Source of the DNA: Ascochyta rabiei
Taxonomy: Eukaryota; Ascomycota; Dothideomycetes; Pleosporales; Didymellaceae
Length of the DNA stretch: 64,000 nt
Direction of reading: 5' to 3'
Assembly (NCBI RefSeq): GCF_004011695.2
Contig: NC_082412.1
Coordinates: forward strand, 1,054,001 to 1,118,000
Both the position numbers and the translations under genes were made by a program. Below, piece after piece: positions 1-11,596 of this stretch. How positions within the stretch are numbered: position 1 is the first letter of the stretch; each line of letters opens with the position of its first letter. The notes below the pieces were generated by a model. It was not told where the DNA came from and did no database searches. It saw only the letters and a list, made by a program, of their open reading frames with translations.

Positions 1-682
1 AGATTAAATAAGTCTTTAACCCTTAGACTAAAATTTGTGCTAATAGGAAACTACAGATACTTATCTGCAATAGCTTTAGAACACATAAAACCCTTAAGAT
101 TATTAAATTCTGCCTAGAGAACAACATTATTCTATATAGACTGCCCTCTTATATATCTTATAAGACACAGCCCTATATTATCTTAGTTTTCAGGCCATTA
201 AAGATAGTGTACTAAGATGAAGTTAAGCGCTGCTACTGTAGAGGCCTAACAAATGTTAATAAAGAACATTTTACTGCTATATAAAGTTGCGTAAGAGAAA
301 GGGGATAATAAAGAGGAATATAATTATAGATTAGGCAAAGACTAGCCTGTTTCTGTTTAAGCTTTTAAGGGTTCTTTGTAATCTTATAAAGCCAGACGCT
401 CTACTAATTATTTAGGTACCCTACAAAGTTAAAAGTACACAGAGTAGAGTAATTCAGACGCTAGTAACACCTATGGCATTAGAAGCCTTAACGTAACTGC
501 TTACCTTTATTAAGTAAGATTCTTATAATAATAAGCTATACAAAATGCGTAGTTACAGATTAATCTAGAAGCTTACTAACACCGCTAAAAGGTCTATTAC
601 TTAATAAGCCCTTAACTAGAATTACATTAGACTCCTTAAGGCTGCTAATAATAAGGCTAGAACTTGCTAAAAAATAAGATCT
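1..682 (+). pseudogene. pogo-type DDE transposase, C-terminal half, part 1 (RIP-mutated)
   Basis: This is the outermost layer of the nest and runs off the left window edge. Reading + strand with TAA/TAG taken as mutated Gln, the end of the segment (about 500-682) gives a series like SYRLI-KLTNTAKRSIT followed by LLKAANNKART. That matches the helical C-terminal tail of fungal pogo-family transposases (DDE_1 type) without a zinc knuckle. The frame continues at 37,859 after removing Copia-1, through the repeated pentamer GATCT. The catalytic DDE core would lie left of or at the start of the window and was not identified residue by residue. Many stops; not functional. The family call rests on the tail only, so subfamily is open. 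Confidence 0.6.
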
Positions 683-850
683 TGTTAAATGAAAGGTATT
701 AGAGAAATAGGTTAGGCGATATACCTGCCAAGAAACTGTGTAGAGGCCCCTACTAGAACCTAGATAAGATAAAGATCACCCTTACATAGAACAACAACAA
801 AATTTCAATACATTATTATTAACCTATTACTATTACTATCTAATCTAATA
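683..850 (+). repeat. Copia-1 5' LTR
   Basis: 168 bp, starts TGTTAAATGAAAGG and ends in ATCTAATA, where the 3' copy has ATCTAACA. Differences from the 3' LTR are mostly C/T or G/A, as RIP predicts. Preceded by GATCT. Confidence 0.9.
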
Positions 851-3800
851 ATTAAGAGTCTTACTGCCGCTACAATAAGCGCTAATAAAAAGCAAAATAG
901 CGACTAGCCAAAGCTAGAGGGACGCGACGGTTATTCTTACCAACTTAAGCAACTAGGTCTCCTAGTACTACTAACTTAAGATTAAGTGCTAGTTGCAAGA
1001 TATATAGCTGCTAGCAGACCCTAAAGAGGTGTAACTCTAACGCATACAACTAAAGGCGCTACTACCTCTAGAGGTTACGTAATATAAACTAGTAATAAGT
1101 ATAAGTAACACCTTACCTATGTTATTATAGACTATCTAAGTAGGTTAAAGTAGAATGTGCAGAATAACACACAAAGTAATAGACATATTAATAACTACGC
1201 TGCAAACACCTATAATTGTAATATAGGTATTAGACCTCTTAGAAAAGAGATAAGAGGTATATAAAGAACATTATAAAGACTATAAGCCTTACCTTAAGTT
1301 ATACAAGATACTTAAGAAAGACTATTAAAATAAGAATAGTAAAATATTAAGAACAGTTAAGTATATTCTTATAACAGTAACACTATATCTACAGCTAAGC
1401 TACTACGTAGAAAACAGAACGCTGCACAAATAGATAACTGCCCTCTAAGACACTATTAGAGTAGATATAGATAAAGAACAGGCGCAAGTATAAGAAAGAT
1501 ACTACGCAGCACTTAGACTAATACAAACAACTGCAAATTAGGAGACATAGCTAAGTAAATATAATTAGACAGTAACTTAAGCTAAGACCCTTAAGGTAGC
1601 TAAGGTTATGCAAACATAAGCTGTTATTAATAATTTTCTAGGCTCTGTATCTAAGATAGCATTAACCTAGACTACAGCATTCTAAGGGCTAGGATATAAT
1701 AAGAAAGCTATTAATAGAAAAAGAATAATAAAACTCTTCTATAATTATATAAGCCTTTAATATCTACTAAGAGGGAAGCCTAAGAGCACCTTTATCGTAG
1801 GAGAGGCATTATACGCAGTAAGCAGTAAATCTAACTTAAACCTATAAAGGGACGCCTTTGGTAGAGAGCTAAGAGCCCTATCTAACAACAATTATTAAGG
1901 CTAGGGAAACTCTAGGCAAAATAAAAGAAGGATAGATAGCTAAACTGCTAGAACTAAGTAGTTCCTACAGAGGAATATAGTAAGAGCTGAAGATATATGT
2001 CCTGCCTGTAAACAGTATTATAATATATCTAACTACTACTATATAAATACAGCTAAGGCACCTAAGTAGTTTAAGCTAAATAGAGGTGTTACAAAACTAG
2101 TACAGTATAAGCTTAAATATAACAGTGACTTATAAAAGAGAATATAGGTAATGTCTTAAGGGACTAACTAACTGCAAATAATAATAGTGTCTTAATTAAT
2201 TACTCTACACATTAAGACGTCTTAAACACTAGACAACATTATTAAGTAACTAGATAGCTAAGAAATTTCTTAGGTTAATAAAGGTAGTATAAAAGCAGCA
2301 TCTAGTGTAAGTAATTAAGGATATCTATAAAAGAAGGTATTTCTCCTAGATTCTAGCTTAACTACGTATATCTGTAATAACCTCTTAAGACTTAGAGATG
2401 TATGCCAGCTGGTAATAGAAGACTATATCTAGACTAGGAACTCTAAGGTCTAGATATAAGGATATAGTACTGTTAATATATTAGCAGAGGGATCTTAAGG
2501 CAAATAAGTACTACGCTTAGATAATGTTGCATAGTGCCTAGATTTCCTCTGTAACCTAGTATTATTTAGGCTACTCTAAAGACAAGGAATATAGTAGGAT
2601 AACTAAGAAGATCTAATAACGCTACGCTAAAGAAACAGCAACATTATAGCTATCCTAATAGAAAGCTTTAGATAGTAGGTTATTAAACAACTAAATATAG
2701 CTATAGCAGCACTCTATATGCGTATAAATTATAATTTAAGATTACTATAGAGAGTAACAGCTATAATATAGCATAAGAGGCTTAGACATCTAGGACTATC
2801 TACAATTAAGCACCTTGTGTATTAATCTAAGGGGGTAAAGATTAAAGGTATTACAATAGTGTAATATAACATATATAGATAGTTAAAATTAAAGTATTAA
2901 ATATAAAAAACCCTATAATTAAATAACAAAGGCTTAGGCAAACAAATAGCTATAGACTTCTATAAATACAAAGTAGAAAGCTTTAATAAGGAAAAGAGTT
3001 AAATATATATTACCTGCTAACACTCTTAGTACGTCTAGGACTTCTACTTTAAGGACAACAGGCCTGTAAGATCTATTATCTGTCTACTTAAGATCTTTAT
3101 CTTGTTCTTAAAGAAACAGTTTAATATTATAGTTAAGGTAATTAAGACATATAATAAAATTGTTATAGTTAAATAAGAGGTAAAGAGATAGTGCACGCCC
3201 CTCTTAATAAGAATTAAGCCTTCTACTCTAGACACATAAGCTTTAAATAAAGGAGCTAAATACTTAGGGGGTGTAATAAAAGAGAAGGTACGCGTAATTT
3301 AACTAGACGCAAATCTACTATAGGAACAATAGCTAGAAACTACTAGAGCAGTAGGATACCTATATAATTAGACCCTAAATTATCTAAATGAGTAGAGATT
3401 ACTGTATAAAATATTCTTTACGTACACAGCTACTATAAATAGCATAGTTACTAGACCTTAAAAACTAAATTAGGCTTACCTAAGAGTATATCGATGCAAG
3501 GCATTTACTATAACTAATAACACCTATTAAGGAAAATTAAGGCTACAAAGTCTAGACCTAAAGGTATAGATTAGATACTTAGTAGGATACCAGTCTACTA
3601 ACATATACTAAATCTAGGTCCTATTAATATCTAAAGTAATTAGCACCTGTAATCTAGTGTTTAAGAAAGAAATAATATTTAACAGCAAAATAGAGGATAT
3701 TATAGATAACCTTATACACAACATATTAGAGGAAATTACAACTTAGATTAGTACAGTTAAACTCCTAGCTATATAGAGCTATATATCTAAAACTAAACCG

Positions 3801-4506
3801 TTCTATAAGAATAAAACAATATAGGAGAATACTCTGCGTGCTAAACAACCCTAATATTACTAAGGCAGGAAGATTGTAGAGGCATACCTAACGCCTCTAC
3901 TAAATCCTCTGCTAGCAGTATTCCTAACTAAATAGATAAGCTATAATAAGACAACAGACTAACTTAAACAAGACTAAGGAACATCTATAATAATGCTGTA
4001 GGCAGCTGCATTTATAGCAGGCGCTAAGGCAGGACACCTTAGTTAATATAAAGGAAAACCTTTTAATAAAGCTTAATTAAAGAGGATTATAGCAAAGGGA
4101 TTTAAACTGCATTAGAACAAACTTCTGCTATTACCTACAGCGTACTTAAAGCTAGAGGAGCACCCTCTCTACAAGATGTTTAAATAAGCAGAAAACAAAC
4201 ACCTATAAAGCTACAAACAAATAGAGTTATAGACTAAAGTTCTAGCAGCTCTAGTTTAGAAGTCTAGCTAATAAATACTTAACTGTATATAGGTCTATAT
4301 ATATAAGTTTAATAAACACTACTACCTTAATAGGTATAAAGTAAGGCTTGTAGTTAGAAAAGACTAATAATATAATATTATGTTATAAGACACGTATATA
4401 GCAACACTTAGAGGCTAATTACTTAGAATACTAATAGCAATTACTGTAAAATATAATCTTAAACTAAAATTATAGGATGTTATAAATGCGTTTGTCTATA
4501 CAGCTA
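851..4506 (+). pseudogene. Copia-1 gag-PR-IN-RT (5' part of polyprotein)
   Basis: Polyprotein of Copia-1 up to the hAT insertion. About 1,998-2,045 encodes a CCHC knuckle remnant (CPACKQYYNIS, His positions changed to Tyr). About 2,340-2,385 encodes the protease start FLLDSSLTTYICNN (DSG motif changed). About 2,760-2,815 is the pre-integrase motif KRLRHLGLSTIKHL. The integrase core lies at about 2,930-3,310, including PSTLDT-ALNKGAKYLGG (the family has an Asp/Glu-rich N-G-x-x-E-R type block here). The RT begins near 4,440 and stops at VINAFVYTA, where the hAT end begins. There are dozens of TAA/TAG stops at Gln-compatible sites. The 3,044-3,235 minus-strand open frame is an antisense shadow. 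Confidence 0.85.
4497..4506. repeat. Target-site duplication, left of hAT block
   Basis: TATACAGCTA, repeated at 34,529-34,538. In the copia reading frame the two copies are the same codons (Tyr-Thr-Ala), so one is a duplicate of the target. hAT elements normally duplicate 8 bp; TACAGCTA would be the 8-bp core, and two further matching bases may be chance. Confidence 0.75.
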
Positions 4507-5545
4507 CAGTGGCAAAAGGGTAGGGGTTAGGTAGGGGTAGGGTACATTAGGTGATGTACCCCTACCGTACCCTACCCCTACCCACGCTAATTCTATGCTA
4601 AGAGGGTAGGGGTAGGGTAGGGTCCATATAGGGTAGGGGTAGGGGTAGGGTAGGGTCTACATGGGGTAGGGGTAGGGGTACGCTGGCAAAAGGGTAGGGG
4701 GTACCCTGGGGTTGGGTAGGGGTTGGGTACGGTCTGCACGGACTAGGGGTAGGGGTAGGGCAGGGGTAGGGTCCACATAGGGTAGGGGTAGGGTAGGGTC
4801 TGCACGGATGTTGGGTAGGGGTAGGGTAGGGGTACCTCTAGCGTAGGGTAGGGGTAGGGTATGGTCTGCACGGACCAGGGGTAGGGGTAGGGTAGGGTAG
4901 GGTTTAGGGTGGGGTCTGTAGGGAAGAGGTAGGCCTAAGTAGGGCCTGTAGGTGTCAGCGTCTAACTCTTTAACTAAAGCAGTTATTGCAAAACTTTGTA
5001 CTACAGAAATGTAGAGCAAAACAAGCGCTTTTAAACAGTCTATATTCTGTAAGATTCTAATTAAAACTAGTAGAGTTACAGCAGTTGTTGTGTAAGTCCT
5101 GGTTCGTTACAGTGTAGGCCTACGTAAGAACTGCTCTAGCTCTACTAGTTTTAATCGGAATCTCACGGTATATGGACCGTTTGAAAGCGCTTGTTTTGAT
5201 CTATATTTCTGTAGTACAAAGTTTTGCAATAACTGCTTTAGTTAAAGAGTTAGACGCTGACACCTACGGGCCCTACTTAGGCCTACCTCTTCCCTACAGA
5301 CCCCACCCTAAACCCTACCCTACCCTACCCCTACCCCTGGTCCGTGCAGACCATACCCTACCCCTACCCTACGCTAGAGGTACCCCTACCCTACCCCTAC
5401 CCAACATCCGTGCAGACCCTACCCTACCCCTACCCTCTTAGCATGGAATTAGCGTGGGTAGGGGTAGGGTAGGGTCTACATGGGGTAGGGGTACAGGTAG
5501 GGTAGGGTCTAAATAGGGTAGGGGTAGGGGTTAGGTACATTACGT
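4507..5545. repeat. Left subterminal array: telomere-like repeats in a large palindrome
   Basis: Made almost wholly of GGGTAGGGGTAGGG-type units with embedded GGTCYGCACGGACC blocks about 70 bp apart. A copy of the hAT right end, in inverted orientation (starting TACGCTGGCAAAAGGG), lies at 4,676-4,900 and matches the reverse complement of 34,300-34,528 closely. The array then mirrors itself: 4,860-5,090 is repeated inverted at about 5,110-5,340, with the axis near 5,100. The segment CCCACGCTAATTC at 4,580-4,593 recurs inverted near 5,446-5,458. The open frames across these arms (for example PTLPLP repeats) arise from the repeat and are not taken as genes. Confidence 0.8.
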
Positions 5546-6029
5546 AACTACATATCTGTCCTATTAATGTATTTTCTATTTTAATATTTTAGTTGTTAAG
5601 CTTTAAACATTATTATAGACAATTATTATAAGTAGGTGTTTTTCTTTATTAGTAGCTTATTTTATATAAACATTCTATAAAACCCTAGTTCTCTCTTTTT
5701 CCCCTCTTATAATATATAATTTTTTAGCAGAAGGCACTAATAAGCCTCTAGTAGTATTACTTTGTAAGAGCTACATCCTTTAGCTAAATAGTAACTTACT
5801 TTGCATAGATAGCGTTTATGTTTATATCTTTAAATATTAGTTTTATATTCTTCTATAAGAAACTAACATATACCTTTAAAGACACTAATAAGGAAAGATT
5901 TAGCAGACTTCTAAAGGGCCTCTAGAGGGCTAGCCTGGAACTAAAGATTATTCCTTAGTTAAAGGGCAACTTCCTAAACTAAGCGTAAGAATAGCATCTT
6001 AGGTATTAATAATTTAGTTAACCTCTAGT
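5546..6029. other. hAT flank between array and Copia-2; no gene seen
   Basis: AT-rich, RIP-mutated, non-repetitive sequence. It ends in CTAGT, the flank of Copia-2. By the inversion model it was originally contiguous with the reverse complement of 17,328 leftward. No convincing coding signal. Confidence 0.5.
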
Positions 6030-6192
6030 TGTTAGATAACCGACCTTGCCGAGCCAAGTTAGGGGTTTGGGGTTAACCTCGGTTAACTTAGGGGCTAGCG
6101 GCACACACACATAAAATGAGCCATTAAGACAGATAATTATTAATTAATTACCTTTTATTATTATCTTTGCACATTAAGCATATTATCTGACA
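6030..6192 (+). repeat. Copia-2 5' LTR
   Basis: 163 bp, TG...CA ends. It carries CCGAGG/CTCGG bases where the 3' LTR has TTGG/CTTGG, so it is less mutated than the 3' copy. Confidence 0.9.
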
Positions 6193-9100
6193 ATTAAGAG
6201 TCTTACTAATACTACTAAAATACCCTTTTAATATATTGCTATTAACTATGCGCATTTTAATAATAATTCTTATAGATTACATAACCTACACATCTTAGTT
6301 ACATTAACTGTAGACCTGCTGCGCCTCTCTAGACGTATAGGAGAAGATAGACCTAAACTAGACTATCCCTCTAAGGACTAAGCTACAAGTACCTAACGCC
6401 CTAGACATTACTAACTATAAGAGGAGGCCAGCCCTTAGTAATAATAAATAAGGAAACCCTTAGCTTCCTAAAGTCCTATCTGAACTATTAGCTAACAGCC
6501 TAAAGGCATAGAAGGAAGATAATAACTATTAGAAGAGCTGCCTTAAATCCTATAAGATAGCGGATAGAGACTACTATAAGGAATAAGCTAACCTAGACAA
6601 GGTAGTAATGTTTATCTAAAGCTTAGTATTACCTTACCTTATAAAGAACTACTGCTAACTAGGTAAATTAATTTAAATATAGCTTATTAGCCTTAAACCC
6701 ACAGTTAGTATTAATGCTAAAGAAGAACAATTACGCGCACGCTACTAATACCTAGTAGCCCTTAAACTAATAAGACAACTTAGGAGCTAGGATACCTAGC
6801 TCCTTAAGTATAATTATGCTGCAACTAACGCTAGAATAGAAGGTATTACTAAAATATATAATATATAAGACACTGTCTAAGACTTCTTAGATTTAGTAAT
6901 AAAGATAGCGCTAACCTAGGTAATAATATTCTAAGACTATAGTAGATAAGAACAAAACATAACTTATAAAGAAATAATAAAACGCTTCTAAGAGCATATA
7001 AGCAAGTACTACCCTAAGGGGAGATAGTAAAGAGGCGCCTTTGCTGCAGGGAACAACTTAACTCTTACTACTAGTAGTAAATCTACCCTAGACACTAACA
7101 GGGACGCCTCTTATATTGTTAAAGATGTATTATCTACTCCTACTACACAGGGGAGTTAGGGAAGACCTTATTAAAAACAGAAATTTAGTTAAATAACTAT
7201 ATCTAAGCAGTCCCTAAGAGGGGATACAGCAGCAGCTAGAGAGGTAAAATGCCCTACTTGTAGACAACGCTATAGACTAGAAGATTGCTACTATGTCTAT
7301 AAAGATAAAGCACTAGAATAGTTTACCCTATGCAATAGAATTACTAAGATAGTATAATTTAGGATAGAACAAAATACTAACCTTTAAGATTAGGTTAGAT
7401 CTGCAAAACAAGCTTACACTAAGACACTAGCTATTAAGACATCCTAAACACTAGAGGCACCTCTAGGATAACTACAGAGATAGAAGATATTAATAATTAA
7501 TATAAGTCTAGTTAAAGAATTATACAATATAGAGCTACTAAGCTACCCTCTTAGGAACTTCTTTATCCTTAACTTATAATTAACTATCTATATTATAAAC
7601 AATAAGGACTAGATATAAGACCTTACTCTACCTATATTAAACAACTACCTATAGGCAGGAAACTCCTAGGTATAGATATAGGGATATAGTACTGTTAATC
7701 TCTATCTATTAAACATAAACTAACTAACTACTCTTAACCTACACAACGTAGCATAGTGCCTAGACATACTTTGCAACCTTATCTCTTTCTAATAACTATG
7801 TTAACAGGGCATCTAGTAGGACATAAAAAGAGATCTAACTTAGCTTAGATAAGTAGACAACACAGCTATCACATCCTTAGATAAACAATATAGATAATAG
7901 GTACTTAGGGAACAGCTATAGACAGCATTTGCAATACAATTAATACAAAGCTAAATACCTAAGACTACTACTGCTCTGCTATAGCACAAGCAAATAGGGC
8001 ACTCTAGAGCTGCTACTATTAAACACCTTATCTAACAATCTTAGGGGGTAAGAGTTAGGGGTATTACTACAGTCTAATGTGATGCTTGCAGACAAGCTAA
8101 GACTAAGAGGTAAATTAGTTAAATACTACAAATAAGTGATAAAGGACTAGGAGAATGCATAGTAATTAACTTCCACTTATATAAAAAAGAAAGCTTTACT
8201 AAGAAAAAGAGCTAATTACTTACTGTTAACAGGCAATCTAGCTTCCTCTAGGACTTCTATTTTAAAGATAATTAACTAAGAAAGATAATTATCTACTTCC
8301 TAGACACTTTTACACAATTCCTGTAAAAATAATACAAGATCTAGGTTAAGGTAATTAAGTGTGATAGTGAAATTACTACAATAAAACTAGAAGTATTAAG
8401 ATAGTGCGCTGCATAATTAATTAGGCTTAAGCCTTCTACACTAGACACCTAAGCACAGAACAGAGGTACTAAACGCTTAGGAGGTATAATAAAAGATAAG
8501 GCATGCACTATAAGATTAGACGTAAACCTACTATAGGAAATATAGCTACAGATTGTAAGGGCAGCAGTATACCTACACAACTAAACACTAAGGTTATTAA
8601 ATAACTAGAAAACACCCTATAATATGTTCTTTACCTATATAGCTTAACTAGCAAGCCTAAACATATAAAGTAGGAAACTAAACTAGGTATATCTAAAAGT
8701 ATATAGATATAAAGCCTTTACTCTTATAAGTAACACCCTTTAAGGAAAGTTACAACTCTAGCAACTAGACCTAAGAGCATAGGTAGGATACCTAGTAGGA
8801 TACTAATCCTTAAACATATATTAGATATAGATTCTAACCTTAGTAAAAGTTATTAGCATAAGAGATGTAATCTTTAATAAGGATACTGTCTTTAGTAGCT
8901 AGACTTAGGACCTAATAGACAATCTTATGCACAGTACTCTTATAGAGATAGTAACATAGATAAGGAGCGTAGAGCTTCTGCCTCTACCCTAAAATAAGGC
9001 TAAAATCTAGTTATTCTATAAGGACAACACTATTACACACTTAAATTCTATAGAAGATTAACTAGGTTATAATAATAGACAGAAAGCTAGACATATATAT

Positions 9101-11062
9101 CTAACCCCTCCTCTAACTCTGCTACTAGTTACGTTGTTAATAAATATACTGTTGTTATTCTAGTTAGCAAGAGGTAAAAGCTAATTAGGAGTTAGCAGGT
9201 GGCACTAGTTAACTGCTAATTAGTTAGAATTAACGCTAGCGTAATCTTAAGGAACTTTATAAACTATACTGTAGAAAGCTGCATTTATAGCTAGTATATA
9301 AGGCAGATGCATAGGCATATACTAGGGCAATAATATTAATAAGGCTAGGTTAAAACAAATGCTAATAAAAGTGTTTAAGCCCTTTTAAAGCTAACTCCTA
9401 CTAGAGCTAACGGCACAATTAAACCTAGAGGACTACCCGCTTTACTAATAGTTTAAAGAAGCTAAGTAAGAACACCTTAGCAGCTATTAGACTATAAAGT
9501 TATCGTCTAAAGTACCCCTAATAAAGACTAAGGTAGTAGGACACTAGGTACTTAACTGTATGTGGGTATACACGTATAAGCTTAATAAGAACTACTACCT
9601 ACTTAAATATAAGGCGCAACTAGTAGTCTAAAGTAACTAGTAATAAAACATTACTTCTAAAGATACCTACGCAGTAATACTAGCTAACAGGTCCTTTAGA
9701 ATGCTTATAGCAATTTTAGCAGCATATAACCTAGAACTTAAGCAGTTTAATGTTATAAACGCCTTTATTTATATATTAATTAATAGAGAGGTCTATATAA
9801 GGATGCTACGTAGGTATTAGAAACTAGGCATAGTCCTACAGCTAGACAAGGCACTATATAGACTAAGAATCTCTCTACTCCTCTAGTAGAAGGAATTTAC
9901 ATCTACTCTAACAAGCTATAGATTTTATTGTTATTCCCTATAAACCCTGCTGCTTACTTAAGAATAGAGTTACTATCTTCTTCTATATAGACAATATTAT
10001 TATAGCTTATTACCTAACTAGAAAACATAAGGCAGATAAGGCCCTTAGCTATATTACTAACAAATACTCTGTTACAGGAGGAAATAATCTACAATAGTTC
10101 CTAGGAGTAGAAATAACCTAAGATTAAGACAACCTAAGGATTCTCCTCTTATAGGCGTTATATATCAATAAAATTAGCTCCCTAGTAGATAAGACAGTCA
10201 TATAACACAACACACTAATATTAAGTATTAAGCTTCTACTAAATAAAGAGGAAGCTGCAGCATTAGAAATTAACAAATACTAGAGAAAGATTAGATCTCT
10301 CCTCTTTACTACAGTTACTACTAGGCCTAACATTGCCTTTGCTACATCTAGGTTAGCACAATTTCTAACTAACCCTAGACAGCAGCACTATAACGCAGCA
10401 GATTAAGTACTATTGTACCTATAAGGGACACAAGACCTGTCCCTTACCTTTAGAGGCAACAAGCACCTAGTAGTTACCAGTAATGCATTATTCGCTGATA
10501 ATACTCTTAATAGGAAGAGCTTCTAAGGATATACTATTAAACTATACAGAGGACTTATTACCTAGAGAGCTAATGAACAAGACACAGTTACTATATTAAC
10601 AACTAAAGTAGAGCTACTTGCCCTAGTATCGGTAGCTAAGGAAGCTATCTTTATCTTATAACTATTATTAGAATTTAGCATACACCTCTTATAATTAATA
10701 ATTACTATTTAATATAATAATACCTAGACTATCTAATTAATTAATAAGGAAGTCTTAAAACTCTAAACTAAACTACGACATGTAGACATTTACAACTACT
10801 AGCTATAATAAGATGTAAATAAAGGCACTATAACAATAACCTATATCCTATCTACTAAGATGTTAGCTAACAGACTTATAAAGGCTCTGCCTGTAAGTAA
10901 GTAGTTAACCTTTCTAAGGCAGCTAGGACTAAAGAAACATACTTAACAAAGAAAGCCAGCTAACACCTAGATAGAATTACTTAACTAAAAGCTTGCTAAC
11001 CTAGAGGTATAATAAGAGCTAATTATGTCTAGCTTTAATAGGGCCTTAAAGCTAAGGGGGTG
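6193..11062 (+). pseudogene. Copia-2 gag-pol polyprotein (RIP-mutated)
   Basis: Recognisable parts: a knuckle at about 7,249-7,300 (CPTCRQRYRLEDCYY), a protease remnant near 7,561, a pre-integrase region near 7,990-8,040, an integrase block near 8,420-8,520 (PSTLDT-AQNRGTKRLGG), RT at about 9,500-10,000 with VINAFIYILINREVYIRM and the catalytic box as FFYIDNIII (family YxDD, second Asp changed to Asn), and RNase H at about 10,450-10,900. The order is that of copia. Stops occur at nearly all Gln positions. Closely similar to the inverted Copia-4 fragment at 17,492-19,733 in the shared 3' part. Confidence 0.85.
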
Positions 11063-11225
11063 TGTTAGATAAATGACCTTGCTAAGCCAAGTTAGGGGTT
11101 TAGGGTTAACCTTGGTTAACTTAGGGGCTAGCGGCACACACACATAAAATAAGCTATTAAGACAGATAATTATTAATAAATCACCTTTTATTATTATCTT
11201 TGCACATTAAGTATATTATCTAACA
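11063..11225 (+). repeat. Copia-2 3' LTR
   Basis: 163 bp. Its sequence start (TGTTAGATAAATGACC) is the same as that of the inverted Copia-4 LTR and differs from the Copia-2 5' LTR. Confidence 0.9.
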
Positions 11226-11596
11226 CTAGGGCGTTAGGTACTTGTAGCGTAGTCCTTAGAGGGATAGTCTGATTTAGGTCTATCTTCTCCTATACGTCTA
11301 GAGAGGCGCAGCAGGTCTGTAGTTAATGCAACTAAGGTGTGTAGGTTATGTAATCTATAAAAAGTATTATTAAATTACGTATTGTTAATAGCAACATATT
11401 AGAAGGGTATTTTAGTAGTGTTAGTAAGACTCTTAATTATTAGATAATATGCTTAATGTGCAAAGATAATAATAAAGGTGATTAATTAAGAATTAACTGT
11501 AATAGCTCATTTTATGTGTGTGTGCCGCTAGCCCCTAAGTTAACCGAGGTTAACCCTAACCCCCTAACTTGGTTCGGCAAGGTCGGTTATCTAACA
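11226..11596 (-). mobile_element. Copia-3: 5' end fragment (LTR plus leader), inverted
   Basis: Reverse complement of the first ~370 bp of the Copia-2 family: 5' LTR at 11,438-11,596 followed leftward by the leader and start of gag as far as the point equal to about 6,405 of Copia-2. It abuts the Copia-2 3' LTR directly. The rest of this copy is not in the window. Its outer flank (11,597-11,601, CTTCT) lies in Gypsy-2, so it inserted into Gypsy-2. Confidence 0.8.

Larger units (their letters stand above)
6030..11225 (+). mobile_element. Copia-2: Ty1/copia LTR retrotransposon
   Basis: 5,196 bp between two 163-bp LTRs (6,030-6,192 and 11,063-11,225) beginning TGTTAGATAA and ending TTATCTRACA. 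The LTR differs from that of Copia-1, so it is a different family. Flanking pentamers are CTAGT on the left and CTAGG on the right and do not match, whereas CTAGT recurs (as ACTAG) beside the inverted Copia-4 LTR at 17,324-17,328. This suggests Copia-2 is a chimera formed by recombination between two copies. RIP-mutated throughout. Confidence 0.88.

Noticed and set aside
4657..5441. Two open frames (4,657-5,019 minus and 5,172-5,441 plus) encoding a Pro-Leu repeat protein with the same N-terminus
   Set aside because: They are the two arms of one palindrome of telomere-like repeats; the 6-base period of the repeat produces the PTLPLP pattern. No sign of selection for protein.
4507..5545. A true telomere or chromosome end
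   Set aside because: The repeats are internal, inverted, mixed with hairpin blocks and bounded by transposon termini and a target duplication; the unit is GTAGGG-like rather than a clean TTAGGG run.
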